Shown here: positions 8,353 to 18,149 of the stretch, piece after piece
Numbering within the stretch: position 1 is the stretch's first letter
Layout: every line of letters begins with the position of its first letter
Assembly: GCA_024229115.1 (NCBI GenBank)
Contig: JAAEST010000101.1
Span: 62,001-126,000 of the forward strand
DNA length: 64,000 nt
Direction: 5' to 3'
From: Oligoflexia bacterium
GTDB taxonomy: Bacteria; Bdellovibrionota; Bacteriovoracia; Bacteriovoracales; Bacteriovoracaceae
The notes under the pieces: generated by a model
Databases searched by the model: none
Told to the model about the DNA's origin: nothing
The model's input: only the letters and a program-made list of their open reading frames with translations
Made by a program: the position numbers and the translations under genes

Positions 8353-8995
8353 TAAAGTTATCAGTTATGCAATTTTTGCGAGTGGTAATGGTTCCAATGC
8401 AATGGAGCTTTATCAAAAGAGAAAAGAAATAGGACACGAGTTAAAGTGTCTTATTGTTGATAAAGAAGATGCTCCTATAATCGATAAATGGAAAGAAACT
8501 GGGATTCCTGTTCATGTGATTACTTTTGATAAGGTTTATCCTAGTTATGCACAAAACAAAAAGCACCACGAACAGCAAATTATAAAAGTACTCAGAACTT
8601 ATAATGTAACCTGGGGTGTTCTTGCAGGTTATATGAGAATATTAGGGCCTGATTTATTAGGGTATTTCTTCGATAGAAGTATCGGCAATAGGGTCCTTAA
8701 CTTGCATCCTAGTTTATTGCCGAGTTTTCCAGGTAAGAATGCGATTGAGGAATCTTTTAATTACGGTGTTACAGTCCACGGAATAACGATCCATCTAGTT
8801 GATGAAGGTGTCGATAGTGGTCCTATAATTTTCCAAAAAAGTTTTGAAAGAAGAGCGGATTATGATTTTGATACATTCAAAAGCATTGTTCATCTCCTTG
8901 AACATCAATTTTATTGGCGAGTCGTTAAAAATGTTTTTAATTCTTTTCTAAAGAATGACTCTGTCGAAGTAGAGGATTTATGCACAATTATTTAA
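8339..8995 (+). CDS. purN: Phosphoribosylglycinamide formyltransferase
   Basis: Formyl-THF-dependent formylation of GAR. PurN landmarks: FASGNGSNAMEL at the N terminus, LAGYMRILGP, and the catalytic stretch NLHPSLLPSFPG followed by TVHGITIHLVDEGVDSGPII. About 218 residues. The best start is a TTG at 8339, since AGGAGGG lies immediately before it inside the end of purD and the protein then begins at the expected place. It overlaps purD upstream by 14 bases and purL downstream by 16 bases. Confidence 0.93.
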   Translation: MDTTNKVISYAIFASGNGSNAMELYQKRKEIGHELKCLIVDKEDAPIIDKWKETGIPVHVITFDKVYPSYAQNKKHHEQQIIKVLRTYNVTWGVLAGYMRILGPDLLGYFFDRSIGNRVLNLHPSLLPSFPGKNAIEESFNYGVTVHGITIHLVDEGVDSGPIIFQKSFERRADYDFDTFKSIVHLLEHQFYWRVVKNVFNSFLKNDSVEVEDLCTII

Positions 8996-11958
8996 TTGCT
9001 GAACTTGTACCGAAAGATTTTAGTATTGCTAGTAATTTTGAAGCCAGTCTAGGTAATAAGAAGAGTAAATTCTTTGAAGTGAAACAATATATTGTTGATA
9101 ATATTGAAGCTGAAAATGTATTAAAAGATCTTTTTGTAGATCCTAATTATGATTTAAGCATATCTTATAGCTCACAAAAACCTCAGTCTCTATATGGCAA
9201 TTTCAAAACAGGGTTTAAAATTTCTTATAAGCCCGGAGTCACTGATAATTCTGCAAGAATCTTATCTGAAGTATTAAATGAAGAAAATGTCCCATCATCG
9301 GTAAAGTCTTTCTCTCTTTATTTATCTCAAGATGACTTGGCCGAAGATGAACTTCTTATGGCAAGTGAGAATGTCTATAATAAGTTAATACAGAATACAC
9401 AAACCTTTTTGGTTGCAGAAAATCCAAATAAAAATGATGAACTTGATTTTATTCCACATTTTGAGGATTCAAAAATACTTGAGTACTTCTCAAGAGAGAT
9501 GACTATTTCTGAATTGTTAGATATTTCTGATGAAAGGTGCTTGGCCCTTAATGAAGAAGAAGCTAAAGCTATTCTTGAATATTACAATAGAGAAGATTTT
9601 GAATCAAAGAGGAAGGAGTTGGGATTAAGTGCTGATATGACAGATGTTGAACTTGAGGTTTTATCCCAAACTTGGAGTGAGCATTGTAAGCATAAGATTT
9701 TCAATGCTGAAATTAATTATCAGAAAAATAATGGTGAAAACAAGAAAGTAAACTCACTGTTTAAAGATTATATTAAGAAATCTACTAAAGACGTTGAAGA
9801 AAAATTTCAAATACCTTGGCTTAAAAGTGTTTTTCACGACAATGCAGGTGTCGTCAGGTTTGATAAAAATGTCGATCTTTGTATCAAGGTAGAAACACAT
9901 AATTCTCCAAGTGCTCTTGATCCTTATGGTGGGGCTTTAACAGGTATTCTTGGTGTCAATAGAGATATTCTAGGAACAGGCATGGGGGCAAAACCTATCG
10001 CTAACGTTAATATGCTTTGTTTTGGAGACCTTGATATTCCAGTTAAATATCCCCATCTTTTTCCTCTTGGTCATTTACACCCAGAAGTTATTTTAAAAGG
10101 TGTTCATAAAGGAATTGTTGATGGTGGAAATAAAAGTGGTATTCCTACTGTAAATGGTTCTATCACATTTGATAGTGACTTTTCTGGTAAACCTCTCGTT
10201 TATTGTGGAACTGTTGGTGTTATGCCTCAAAGCTTAAATAATGGAAAAGACGGATTTGGTAAATTTACACAGGCCGGTGATCTTGCTGTCGTTATAGGTG
10301 GAGGTGTTGGTGCTGATGGAATACATGGTGCAACTTTTTCGAGTTTAGATCTTAATGAAAGTTCTCCGCTATCAGCTGTTCAGATTGGTGATGCCTTTAC
10401 TCAAAAAAGAGTAAGTGATTTTGTAATAGAAGCAAGAAATAGATGTCTATTTACTGGGATTACAGACAATGGTGCTGGTGGTTTAAGTTCTTCTCTCGGG
10501 GAAATGGCCGAAAAAACAAATGGCATAAAATTTGATTTATCAAAATGTACATTAAAATACCCAGGCCTTAAGCCTTGGGAAATAATGATTTCAGAAAGCC
10601 AAGAGAGAATGTCTCTAAGTGTGGCACCAGATCAAATCGACGAGTTTTTAAAGTTGGCCAGTCAATATTCTGTAGATGCTCAAGTTCTTGGGGAGTTTAC
10701 ATCTAGTGGGAATTTAGAGGTCACTTATCAAGGTGAGTTAGTGTGTTTTTTACCACTCAATTTTCTTCATGACGGACTTCCTAAAATGAAGTTAGAGGCT
10801 CGAGAAAGTCATGGATATCAAATAGAACAAGTCTTTGCTGAAAAGGAAAATGCTGCTGATTTCAATTATGAAGAGTTAGTTTATAAAATGATTGGTTCTT
10901 CAAATATTAAGTCCCGTGATCATTTTGTTTCTCAATATGATCAATTAGTACAAGGTGCAACTTTTACGAGACCTTATGAAGGCAAGAATAGAAGTGTGAC
11001 CCAAAATTCTTCAGTTATTTCTTTAAGGGCCCATGGAGGAGAAGAGGATAATGCAATTTCGATTGCCCATGGTTTAAATCCAAAAATGTCTTTCTATAAT
11101 GCAAAAGAGATGACGATTAGAAGTTTTGATGAGGCCTATCGAAATCTTATCACAAATGGAAGCTCACCTGAATATACTTGTGGTTTAGATAATTTCTGTT
11201 GGCCAGATCCTATAAAATCAGAAAAAAATAAAGATGGTGATTTCAAATTAGGTATGTTGGTAGAAACTTGCGAATCTCTTTATGATTTATGCCTTGAGTA
11301 TGGAGTTCCCTTAGTTTCAGGGAAGGATAGTATGAAAAATGACTATCGAGGTAAGAATAAAAATGGAGATGTTAAGATTTCTATTAAGCCAACTCTTTTA
11401 GTTACTCTTATGAGTAAGTGTTCAACGAAGAAAAAGTTCTCAAGTTCTTTTAGTCTCGATAATTCTAAATTTTATCTAGTCTCAAAAGATGTCGAAAAAC
11501 TAAACTGGAGTCTTGCTGGTTCTGAGTTTGATCGTCTTTTTAAATCAGATAATTGTAAAGTTTCAACTTCTGATATTTCCGGTGCTAGAAGATATTATGA
11601 AAGAGTTTCTAGTTCTCTCAATAATGGAGTTTTCAATACTATGCATGACATTAGTGAGGGGGGTCTTATTACGACGCTTTTAGAGATGTGTTTTGAAAAC
11701 AAGGTGGGAGCAAAAATTTCATTTGATCATATGAAAGATCAGGATCTTTTAATAAACCTCTTTGCAGAGTCATCATTCAGTTTTCTCTGTGGAGTAAATG
11801 AAGACAATGTTTCTCAATTTGAAAATGAAATGGAAGGATATTTCATTAAATTAGGTCAAACTACAGGTGGCCAATCTGTTGAAATCAAACAAGGTGCTGA
11901 TGAATTTAGTATTGATGTACAGAAAGCTAGCGATCTTTGGAGTAAGAAATGGTTTTAA
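8980..11958 (+). CDS. purL: FGAM synthase, synthetase subunit (large PurL without glutaminase)
   Basis: Converts FGAR to FGAM using ammonia delivered by PurQ. The protein has 992 residues: an N-terminal PurS-like region (about 1-170, with the PGVTDN segment), then two AIR-synthase-type repeats. The catalytic block LSQTWSEHCKHKIF, KVETHNSPSALDPYGGA, and the late VSGKDSMKN motif are clear. It therefore resembles the long PurL but ends before the glutamine amidotransferase domain, which is encoded separately by purQ right after it. GAGG four bases before the ATG gives the start inside purN. It overlaps purQ by ten bases. Confidence 0.95.
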   Translation: MHNYLIAELVPKDFSIASNFEASLGNKKSKFFEVKQYIVDNIEAENVLKDLFVDPNYDLSISYSSQKPQSLYGNFKTGFKISYKPGVTDNSARILSEVLNEENVPSSVKSFSLYLSQDDLAEDELLMASENVYNKLIQNTQTFLVAENPNKNDELDFIPHFEDSKILEYFSREMTISELLDISDERCLALNEEEAKAILEYYNREDFESKRKELGLSADMTDVELEVLSQTWSEHCKHKIFNAEINYQKNNGENKKVNSLFKDYIKKSTKDVEEKFQIPWLKSVFHDNAGVVRFDKNVDLCIKVETHNSPSALDPYGGALTGILGVNRDILGTGMGAKPIANVNMLCFGDLDIPVKYPHLFPLGHLHPEVILKGVHKGIVDGGNKSGIPTVNGSITFDSDFSGKPLVYCGTVGVMPQSLNNGKDGFGKFTQAGDLAVVIGGGVGADGIHGATFSSLDLNESSPLSAVQIGDAFTQKRVSDFVIEARNRCLFTGITDNGAGGLSSSLGEMAEKTNGIKFDLSKCTLKYPGLKPWEIMISESQERMSLSVAPDQIDEFLKLASQYSVDAQVLGEFTSSGNLEVTYQGELVCFLPLNFLHDGLPKMKLEARESHGYQIEQVFAEKENAADFNYEELVYKMIGSSNIKSRDHFVSQYDQLVQGATFTRPYEGKNRSVTQNSSVISLRAHGGEEDNAISIAHGLNPKMSFYNAKEMTIRSFDEAYRNLITNGSSPEYTCGLDNFCWPDPIKSEKNKDGDFKLGMLVETCESLYDLCLEYGVPLVSGKDSMKNDYRGKNKNGDVKISIKPTLLVTLMSKCSTKKKFSSSFSLDNSKFYLVSKDVEKLNWSLAGSEFDRLFKSDNCKVSTSDISGARRYYERVSSSLNNGVFNTMHDISEGGLITTLLEMCFENKVGAKISFDHMKDQDLLINLFAESSFSFLCGVNEDNVSQFENEMEGYFIKLGQTTGGQSVEIKQGADEFSIDVQKASDLWSKKWF

Positions 11959-12686
11959 AGAATGTAAAAGTTTGTGTCCTTGCAGGGGACGGCCTCAATT
12001 GTGAACAAGAAACTGCTCAGGCCTTTTCTAAGTTCGGTGTGAAATCAGAAATTGTTCATATCAATTCTTTTGTAAATGATGAAGCTAATTTATTAGATTT
12101 TGATATATTTGCACTTCCTGGTGGATTTAGTTTTGGTGACGAATTAGGAAGTTCAATTGTTCTCTCTTACAAAATTAAGAAATATCTTCTAACTGATCTT
12201 GAAAAGTTCATTCAACTGGGGAGACCTGTTGTTGGAATTTGTAATGGTTTTCAAACTCTATTGTCTCTAAAGTTATTCGGAAATGACTTCTCTAATTTTG
12301 GACTTGTGGCCAATAGAGATCATCAGTTTCATAATGAAATTTCAAAGCTTACAGTAAATCAAGGAAGAACTTTTTGGACGAAGGATTGTCCTCATTCATT
12401 AAATATGATTTCACGTCACGGTGAAGGTCGATTTTATAGTAGTCTTGAAACTGGAACTATTTCTTTAGAAAATGTTGTTTTTCGTTATGAAAATAATTTT
12501 AATGGAAGTTTTGATTCTATAGCTGGTATCTGTAATGACCAAGGTAATGTTCTTGGACTTATGCCACATCCAGAGGTAGATATTTTCGATGATAATATCG
12601 AATCGACAATATCTCCTAGTCTAATATTTAAAAATGCAATTGATTATAGTTTAGAACTTAAAAATACAGAGAGGGAAGTTTTATGA
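11949..12686 (+). CDS. purQ: FGAM synthase, glutaminase subunit
   Basis: Class I glutamine amidotransferase that supplies ammonia to PurL. Visible: VCVLAGDGLNCEQET at the N terminus, LPGGFSFGDELGS, the nucleophile elbow GICNGFQ (Cys), and LMPHPEVD carrying the His and Glu of the triad. At 245 residues it is normal in length. It is split from PurL, as in Bacillus-type systems, although this PurL carries a PurS-like region of its own, so no separate purS is expected. It starts inside the end of purL, and its TGA overlaps the ATG of purH. Confidence 0.95.
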   Translation: MVLKNVKVCVLAGDGLNCEQETAQAFSKFGVKSEIVHINSFVNDEANLLDFDIFALPGGFSFGDELGSSIVLSYKIKKYLLTDLEKFIQLGRPVVGICNGFQTLLSLKLFGNDFSNFGLVANRDHQFHNEISKLTVNQGRTFWTKDCPHSLNMISRHGEGRFYSSLETGTISLENVVFRYENNFNGSFDSIAGICNDQGNVLGLMPHPEVDIFDDNIESTISPSLIFKNAIDYSLELKNTEREVL

Positions 12687-14230
12687 AAATCAAAAATGCT
12701 CTTTTGAGTGTATCTGATAAATCTGGATTAAGAGAACTGGCACAATGTCTTCAGTCAATGAATGTGAATATTATCTCTACTGGTGGTACAGGAAGAATGC
12801 TAGAGGAGTATAATATTCCTAATACAAAAATTGAAGATTTCTCTGGAAAAAAAGAAATTCTAGGTGGAAGAGTTAAAACCCTTGGTTATGAGTTATATGC
12901 AGGACTCCTCTTTCAAAGAGAAGAGAATTCTGATACTGAGGAGATTAAGAGTTTAGGTATTGAGCCAATTGATCTGGTCGTTTGTAACCTCTATCCTTTT
13001 GCAAAGTCTCTTTCAAAACGATCTGATTATGCTTCATTAATTGAAAATATTGATATTGGTGGACCTTGTATGATTAGAGCAGCTGCCAAGAATCATAAAT
13101 ATGTTACTGTTCTTTCTTCACCTGCCCAGTATCCTGAATTTATTGAAGAGTTTACTAAGAATAAATCTACATCACTTTCTTTAAGACGATCTCTCGCAGT
13201 TGACGCTTTTGGAGGTGTTGCACGTTATGATCAAATGATTGCTACAGGGCTGGCATTTGAGTCTGAAAAAGAAAATATTAAACCACAAGGTACTTCTTAT
13301 TCTCTACTTCGTTATGGTGAAAATCCACATCAGAAAGGAATTGCCTTTTATAATCAATCGACTAGCTTAGGTTCTGCTCAGGTTGTGCAGGGGAAGGCCA
13401 TGTCTTATAATAACTATCTTGATGCTGATGCTGCATACAATACACTTCTTGAATTAAACTCAACACTCACAGGGTTATATTCAACTGTGATCATTAAACA
13501 TGGAAATCCTTGTGGAGTATCTTCTTCTACTAATGAACTTGAATCTTTCCTTAATGCTTGGAATGGGGACCCTGTAAGTGCATTTGGTTCAGTGATTGCT
13601 GTTAACTACAAACTAGATAGTAAAGTAGCTCATGAATTAGCGAGCCGTTTTGTTGAGGTTATTCTGGCACCTGAGATAACAAAAGATGCCAGAAAGATAT
13701 TAGCTCAAAAGAAAAATTTAAGGCTTATTGACACGTCTAAGATAGATCGAACTTTTGATTTTTACCATGTAAAGTCTGTAACAGGTGGTACTTTAGTACA
13801 AGAGAAAGATCGTAAATGTGTCGCTGAGTTTAAAAAAGTTACGGATTTCCAAGATAATCTCGATCACAATCTTGCACTCTTTTCTAATATCTGTGTGAAG
13901 GGACTTAAATCAAATGCAATATGCTTAACTAAGAAATTACAAAATGGTTTTATGTTAGTTGGAGCAGGAATGGGAAATCCAAATCGTCTCATTAGTACCA
14001 TTCAAGCATTTGAGAAAGCGAAGGCCAATGGTTTTGAAGATTTTTCTGATGTCTATCTGACAAGTGATGCTTTCTTTCCATTTCCAGATAATGTTGAGCT
14101 TGCTTCAGAGTTTAAACTCAATACGATTATTCAACCAGGTGGATCGATTAAAGATAATCTCGTTATTAAAGCGGCTAATAAGAATAATATTAATATGTAT
14201 TTTACAGGTCAAAGGCATTTTAACCACTAA
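12683..14230 (+). CDS. purH: Bifunctional AICAR transformylase / IMP cyclohydrolase
   Basis: Last two steps to IMP. The N-terminal cyclohydrolase (MGS-like) domain shows ALLSVSDKSGL, ISTGGTGRML and GGRVKTLGYELYAGLL. The C-terminal transformylase shows LRYGENPHQ, IKHGNPCGV and DAFFPFPDNVE. 515 residues, the usual size. ATGA overlap with purQ couples translation. It is eight bases from purM, whose ribosome site AAGGAT overlaps the purH stop codon. Confidence 0.97.
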   Translation: MKIKNALLSVSDKSGLRELAQCLQSMNVNIISTGGTGRMLEEYNIPNTKIEDFSGKKEILGGRVKTLGYELYAGLLFQREENSDTEEIKSLGIEPIDLVVCNLYPFAKSLSKRSDYASLIENIDIGGPCMIRAAAKNHKYVTVLSSPAQYPEFIEEFTKNKSTSLSLRRSLAVDAFGGVARYDQMIATGLAFESEKENIKPQGTSYSLLRYGENPHQKGIAFYNQSTSLGSAQVVQGKAMSYNNYLDADAAYNTLLELNSTLTGLYSTVIIKHGNPCGVSSSTNELESFLNAWNGDPVSAFGSVIAVNYKLDSKVAHELASRFVEVILAPEITKDARKILAQKKNLRLIDTSKIDRTFDFYHVKSVTGGTLVQEKDRKCVAEFKKVTDFQDNLDHNLALFSNICVKGLKSNAICLTKKLQNGFMLVGAGMGNPNRLISTIQAFEKAKANGFEDFSDVYLTSDAFFPFPDNVELASEFKLNTIIQPGGSIKDNLVIKAANKNNINMYFTGQRHFNH

Positions 14231-14238
14231 GGATATTT

Positions 14239-15207
14239 ATGAATCTAACATATAGTGATGCAGGTGTAAGCGTTGAAAGAGGCGATCTCTTTGTTGAGAG
14301 AATCAAATCTAAAGTTAAGAGAACTTATAATAATAGGGTTAGTTCTGGTGTAGGTGGCTTTGCCTGTCTCTATGATATGGGAGATAAGTTTCTAAGTGCT
14401 GGAACTGATGGGGTTGGAACTAAGGTTTTGATTGCTCAGCAAATGAATAAGCACGATACTATTGGTATTGATTTAGTGGCCATGTGTGTGAATGATATTA
14501 TTTGCACAGGAGCAAAACCTCAATTTTTCATGGATTATCTAGCTTCAGGTAAGCTGGATCTTGAAGTTTCTGAAGCGATTGTTGAAGGAGTTGTTGAGGG
14601 CTGTCTACAGTCTGAATGTGCTCTTATTGGTGGGGAAACAGCTGAAATGCCAGGTCTTTATCAAGAAGGTGACTATGATTTAGCTGGTTTTGCAGTTGGT
14701 GAAGTGGCTAAAGAAAGAGTGATCACTGGAAATGACATTGAGGAAGGCGACCTTCTCTATTGTCTTCCTAGTAATGGATTTCATAGCAATGGTTATAGTC
14801 TGCTTCGAAAAGTTTTTGATACGAATGATCATGCAATAGGGAACTTTCTATTAAGACCTACAAGAATATATGTTAAAGACCTATTTAGTATTCTCAATCA
14901 CGTTCATGTGAAAGGCGTTTCTCATATAACTGGTGGTGGGATTGATAATATCTCTCGTATGAATAAGAACTTTGATTATCAATATCATCCACTTGATAAA
15001 AAGTATTGGGTTAATGGATATGCCGATATCACTAGAGATATGCCAATTGATGAGTTAGAAATGTATAAGACTTTCAATATGGGAGTTGGTCTTGTTTTCT
15101 GTGTTTCTTCTAAGGATCGATTAAAAATTGAAAATATTGCTGATCAATTTGGAATTTATGAATGTGGTAAAGTTTCTACTGGTAGTGGTAACGTCATTCT
15201 CTATTAA
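14239..15207 (+). CDS. purM: AIR synthase (phosphoribosylformylglycinamidine cyclo-ligase)
   Basis: ATP-dependent ring closure of FGAM to AIR. The protein opens LTYSDAGVSVERGD; family motifs GTDGVGTKVLIA, GIDLVAMCVNDI, GAKPQFFMDYLASGKLD, GGETAEMPG and THITGGGI-like SHITGGGIDN are present. 322 residues, slightly short at the C-terminal end compared with about 345 in E. coli. Last gene of the pur operon. Its stop overlaps the stop of the convergent gene by four bases, so no terminator fits between them. Confidence 0.96.
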   Translation: MNLTYSDAGVSVERGDLFVERIKSKVKRTYNNRVSSGVGGFACLYDMGDKFLSAGTDGVGTKVLIAQQMNKHDTIGIDLVAMCVNDIICTGAKPQFFMDYLASGKLDLEVSEAIVEGVVEGCLQSECALIGGETAEMPGLYQEGDYDLAGFAVGEVAKERVITGNDIEEGDLLYCLPSNGFHSNGYSLLRKVFDTNDHAIGNFLLRPTRIYVKDLFSILNHVHVKGVSHITGGGIDNISRMNKNFDYQYHPLDKKYWVNGYADITRDMPIDELEMYKTFNMGVGLVFCVSSKDRLKIENIADQFGIYECGKVSTGSGNVILY

Positions 15208-15671
15208 TTCGTTAAATTGAAAGTGCAGGTTACTTTTTGATTGAAGCGATTACAGTGACCACTATCGAGATTAATATTTTTGGATAACTCTATTTTATTC
15301 TTAATAAAATCTTTGAATCGTTCTCCATTTTCACCATCAAGGGCCTTAGTTTGTGCAACATAGCTCTTACCTTTTTTGGTATGTGGGAGCTTGATAAAGT
15401 TAATAGAAGTAAGTTTTCCTTTCTTATTTGTATCACTGATGATGACGATATCTTTTTTACCTACGATGATGTTTGTTAGATCGGACTTAAAAGGTCTTTT
15501 GAATATACGGTTATTATTCTTTAAAACGGCCTCACTCAATTGATAAGAACCAAAGATCTTCTTATTGTTTTTAAAGGTAAGTTTCAACTGTGTTTTACTG
15601 GCACTATTGATGCTAAAGCTGATAAGCATGGTTAGTAATGTTAAATGTGATTTGTTTATTTTGTTGCCCAT
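15204..15671 (-). CDS. Secreted hypothetical protein
   Basis: A 155-residue protein not recognised. A basic N terminus and a hydrophobic stretch ending near SINSAS suggest a signal peptide and export. The mature part is very basic (many Lys and Asn) and predicted to be mostly beta by its alternating pattern. Two cysteines near the C terminus (GHCNRF, VTCTF) could form one disulfide. There is no convincing ribosome site before either the first or second Met, so the start is uncertain. It is convergent with purM and divergent from the glycosyltransferase gene. Confidence 0.55.
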   Translation of the reverse strand: MGNKINKSHLTLLTMLISFSINSASKTQLKLTFKNNKKIFGSYQLSEAVLKNNNRIFKRPFKSDLTNIIVGKKDIVIISDTNKKGKLTSINFIKLPHTKKGKSYVAQTKALDGENGERFKDFIKNKIELSKNINLDSGHCNRFNQKVTCTFNLTN

Positions 15672-15834
15672 ACATATATATCTGCATAGTTTGTACCATA
15701 AATCTAATGTAATTACGGGTACTTATTGTGTTCCTAATGTATACTTTTTGACCGGCCCAAATATATATAAACATTCACAAGAAATTATTAATATCAGCTA
15801 GATAGGCTACCGAAAAGAAGCTTAAGGAGTCTTG

Positions 15835-16992
15835 ATGAAGATTTTGCACATAGGAAAATATTATTACCCATATCACGGTGGTATTGAAAGCGTTGTGAAA
15901 AACGTTTGTGAAGGTCTTGTGGCCCAGGGCCATGAGGTAGAAGTCCTATGTTCAAATACAAAGATGAAAACTGAGTATGATGTTATTAATGGAGTTAAGG
16001 TTACTCGATGCTCACGTTTGTTGACTCTTTTTAGTCAGGCAATCATGTTAACAATTGCTTTTCATATATTTAAAAAAGCTAAGCAATATGATGTTGTTCA
16101 TGTTCATGGACCGAATCCATTGGTAGAGTTTATCTGCCTATTTTTACCAAAAGAAATTCCGATTGTTGTAACTTATCATAGTGATGTCGTAAGACAGAAA
16201 CTTCTTTTGCCATTTTATTTACCTGTTCTTAAAAAGTTCCTTACTCGTTGTGAAGAAATTTATGTAGCGACTGAGAATCATATTAAATATTCGATTGTAC
16301 TTCCAGATTTTGAATATAAGTGTCGAATTATTCCTTTCGGTATTCCAGTTGATCATTTAGAAAAAACACAGGAAGTAGAAAATGTTGTCAATGATCTAAA
16401 ATCACAGCATGGTGACTATATACTAGCTGTTGGCAGGCTTGTTAAATATAAAGGGTTTGAATATCTTATTGAAGCCGCTAAAGACTTTGATCAAAAAGTT
16501 CTCATTGTTGGAAGTGGTCCAGATCATAAACTCCTTCAAGACAAAATTAATGAGAATGGACTTAGTGAACAAGTTACACTTGTTGGAAGAGTTGATGACG
16601 ATATTGAATTTAGTGCTTACTTTCATGCTTGTGAGGTTTTTGCTCTGCCATCTATTACTAATAATGAAAACTTTGGTATCGTTCAGCTTGAAGCGATGGC
16701 CTGTGATAAACCAATTGTGACAACAAATCTAAAGTCAGGTGTTCCTTGTGTTGGTGTTAAAGGTGAAACCTGTTTATTGGTTGAGCCAATGAATAGTGAC
16801 TCTTTATCTAAAGCTCTTCAGATGTTAATGAATAATAGTGAGTTAAGATCGAAGTTCTCTCGAGCGGCAAAAGTCAGGTTTAATAACTTATACACTCAGG
16901 AAGTGATGGTTTATTCTCATGCAGATGCTTATGAAAGTCTATTCAACATCGATTCAATTACAAAGAAGAGCAAATATAAGAAGAGTGCTTAA
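15835..16992 (+). CDS. Family 4 glycosyltransferase
   Basis: A retaining GT-B glycosyltransferase of 385 residues. The N-terminal domain begins KILHIGKYYYPYHGGIESVV with the glycine-rich loop of GT4 enzymes. The C-terminal domain has the GSGP turn, VTLVGRVDDD, a PSI-type loop and ENFGIVQLEAMAC, the E-x7-E-like donor-site motif. Sugar and acceptor cannot be read from the sequence; a role in surface polysaccharide or LPS is likely. AAGGAG five bases before the ATG at 15835 fixes the start; a TTG one codon earlier is too close to it. Its stop overlaps the convergent gene by four bases. Confidence 0.88.
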   Translation: MKILHIGKYYYPYHGGIESVVKNVCEGLVAQGHEVEVLCSNTKMKTEYDVINGVKVTRCSRLLTLFSQAIMLTIAFHIFKKAKQYDVVHVHGPNPLVEFICLFLPKEIPIVVTYHSDVVRQKLLLPFYLPVLKKFLTRCEEIYVATENHIKYSIVLPDFEYKCRIIPFGIPVDHLEKTQEVENVVNDLKSQHGDYILAVGRLVKYKGFEYLIEAAKDFDQKVLIVGSGPDHKLLQDKINENGLSEQVTLVGRVDDDIEFSAYFHACEVFALPSITNNENFGIVQLEAMACDKPIVTTNLKSGVPCVGVKGETCLLVEPMNSDSLSKALQMLMNNSELRSKFSRAAKVRFNNLYTQEVMVYSHADAYESLFNIDSITKKSKYKKSA

Positions 16993-18131
16993 TTTCGACC
17001 TGATCTCCAATCTCTAATACGAATTAATTTACAGCTAGGTGAGTGCCCATATTGACAGGCCTGCTCATAGTAAGTTCGTGCTTGCGATTGTGAGTAGTAC
17101 TTATCATAGAACTCACCAACAGAACTGCATGAAACACCATTCTTCTTTTTGCAATTAATCTTATTAACTTCCAGGTTATTATAAACATTAACTGATTCAC
17201 ATGCTGAAGTATTCCCTGTTTTATTACAGGCGACTTTTAGATATTTAATTTTTTCATCTATAGGTAGGTTGTTATCATTCGATGACAAAGTTAAACATGC
17301 TTCAGAGTAATTTAGAGAACAACTTATTTTTAAGTATTCAAAATAGCGCTCATTATCTCTCTTTCTAAGAGCGTATTGAGCAATTTCATAGCAGCTGGCT
17401 CCGTCTCCATTGCCACATAAAGTTTGAGAGAGATCTCTTAACTCAACATCATCATTCGTTTGGGTATAAATATATTTTAATCGATTGCATGAGTCGTAGA
17501 ATTTATCCCTGCAGTTTTGTTTAAATATCTCTATAGCATCGTTTTGTTTTCCAAGATCATAGAGACCCTTTGCATAGTTATGACATGAAGAAGATCTCTT
17601 TTCTGTTAAGCATTGATCTTTAAGTTTGGAAGCTTTATCTAGAAAATCTAGCTCTTCGATCTTGGCGTTCAATTGTTTTCGATCAGAGCGAGATACTTTT
17701 ACAAGCATCCCTTGATATTTTGTAAGGTTGCAGGCGGTTAGGTTATTATTCTGTAGACAGGCATTTTTCATTTTTGGATAGGTGAGTTGGAATGCAATAA
17801 GGATCACTATGGCCACAGAGGCAACGATAATAAGGTCTCTCATTTTTATGGAAATCTTCTCTTCGCTTGGGAGGAGTTTATCAATAGTCTTTCTATTGGC
17901 CACAATTGTTCGACCAGATATAGTCATTTTTATTGAATGAGATTGTCCATGTCCATCAAGAAGAAACTCAATAATTGTCTCAGAACCTTCGAGTTTAAAT
18001 TGTTGTTCACTTTTATGGATGAGCTTTCGATGCTCATTCTTATCTGTAAGTAATACGAGTTGATCGTCATTGATAATAAAATGAAATGTTTCAGGACCGT
18101 TACTGTAAACGCCTACAAGATGTGAAAACAT
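16989..18131 (-). CDS. Membrane-anchored protein with Cys-paired Sel1-like repeats
   Basis: A 380-residue protein in three parts: an N-terminal domain of about 95 residues that I do not recognise, one membrane helix (about 98-117), and a presumably periplasmic C-terminal region. That region holds 16 cysteines arranged as eight C-x7/8-C pairs (125/134, 174/183, 207/215, 239/247, 271/279, 302/311, 327/335, 359/367), mostly 32 residues apart. This is the spacing of helical Sel1-like repeats in which each repeat is locked by a disulfide, as in Helicobacter cysteine-rich proteins. It is likely a protein-protein interaction scaffold. AAGAAGG lies just before the ATG. It follows the RlmK-like gene by 18 bases, so it is probably in one operon with it. 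Confidence 0.75.
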   Translation of the reverse strand: MFSHLVGVYSNGPETFHFIINDDQLVLLTDKNEHRKLIHKSEQQFKLEGSETIIEFLLDGHGQSHSIKMTISGRTIVANRKTIDKLLPSEEKISIKMRDLIIVASVAIVILIAFQLTYPKMKNACLQNNNLTACNLTKYQGMLVKVSRSDRKQLNAKIEELDFLDKASKLKDQCLTEKRSSSCHNYAKGLYDLGKQNDAIEIFKQNCRDKFYDSCNRLKYIYTQTNDDVELRDLSQTLCGNGDGASCYEIAQYALRKRDNERYFEYLKISCSLNYSEACLTLSSNDNNLPIDEKIKYLKVACNKTGNTSACESVNVYNNLEVNKINCKKKNGVSCSSVGEFYDKYYSQSQARTYYEQACQYGHSPSCKLIRIRDWRSGRN

Positions 18132-18149
18132 ATAACCTTCTTTGAATTT

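Noticed and set aside
15565-15801. Plus-strand 78-codon frame
   Set aside because: It covers the 5' part of the secreted hypothetical on the other strand and intergenic DNA; no ribosome site and erratic composition.
15672-15834. tRNA or small RNA gene in the gap before the glycosyltransferase
   Set aside because: No cloverleaf-type pairing or T-arm sequence is seen; the stretch is AT-rich promoter-like DNA.
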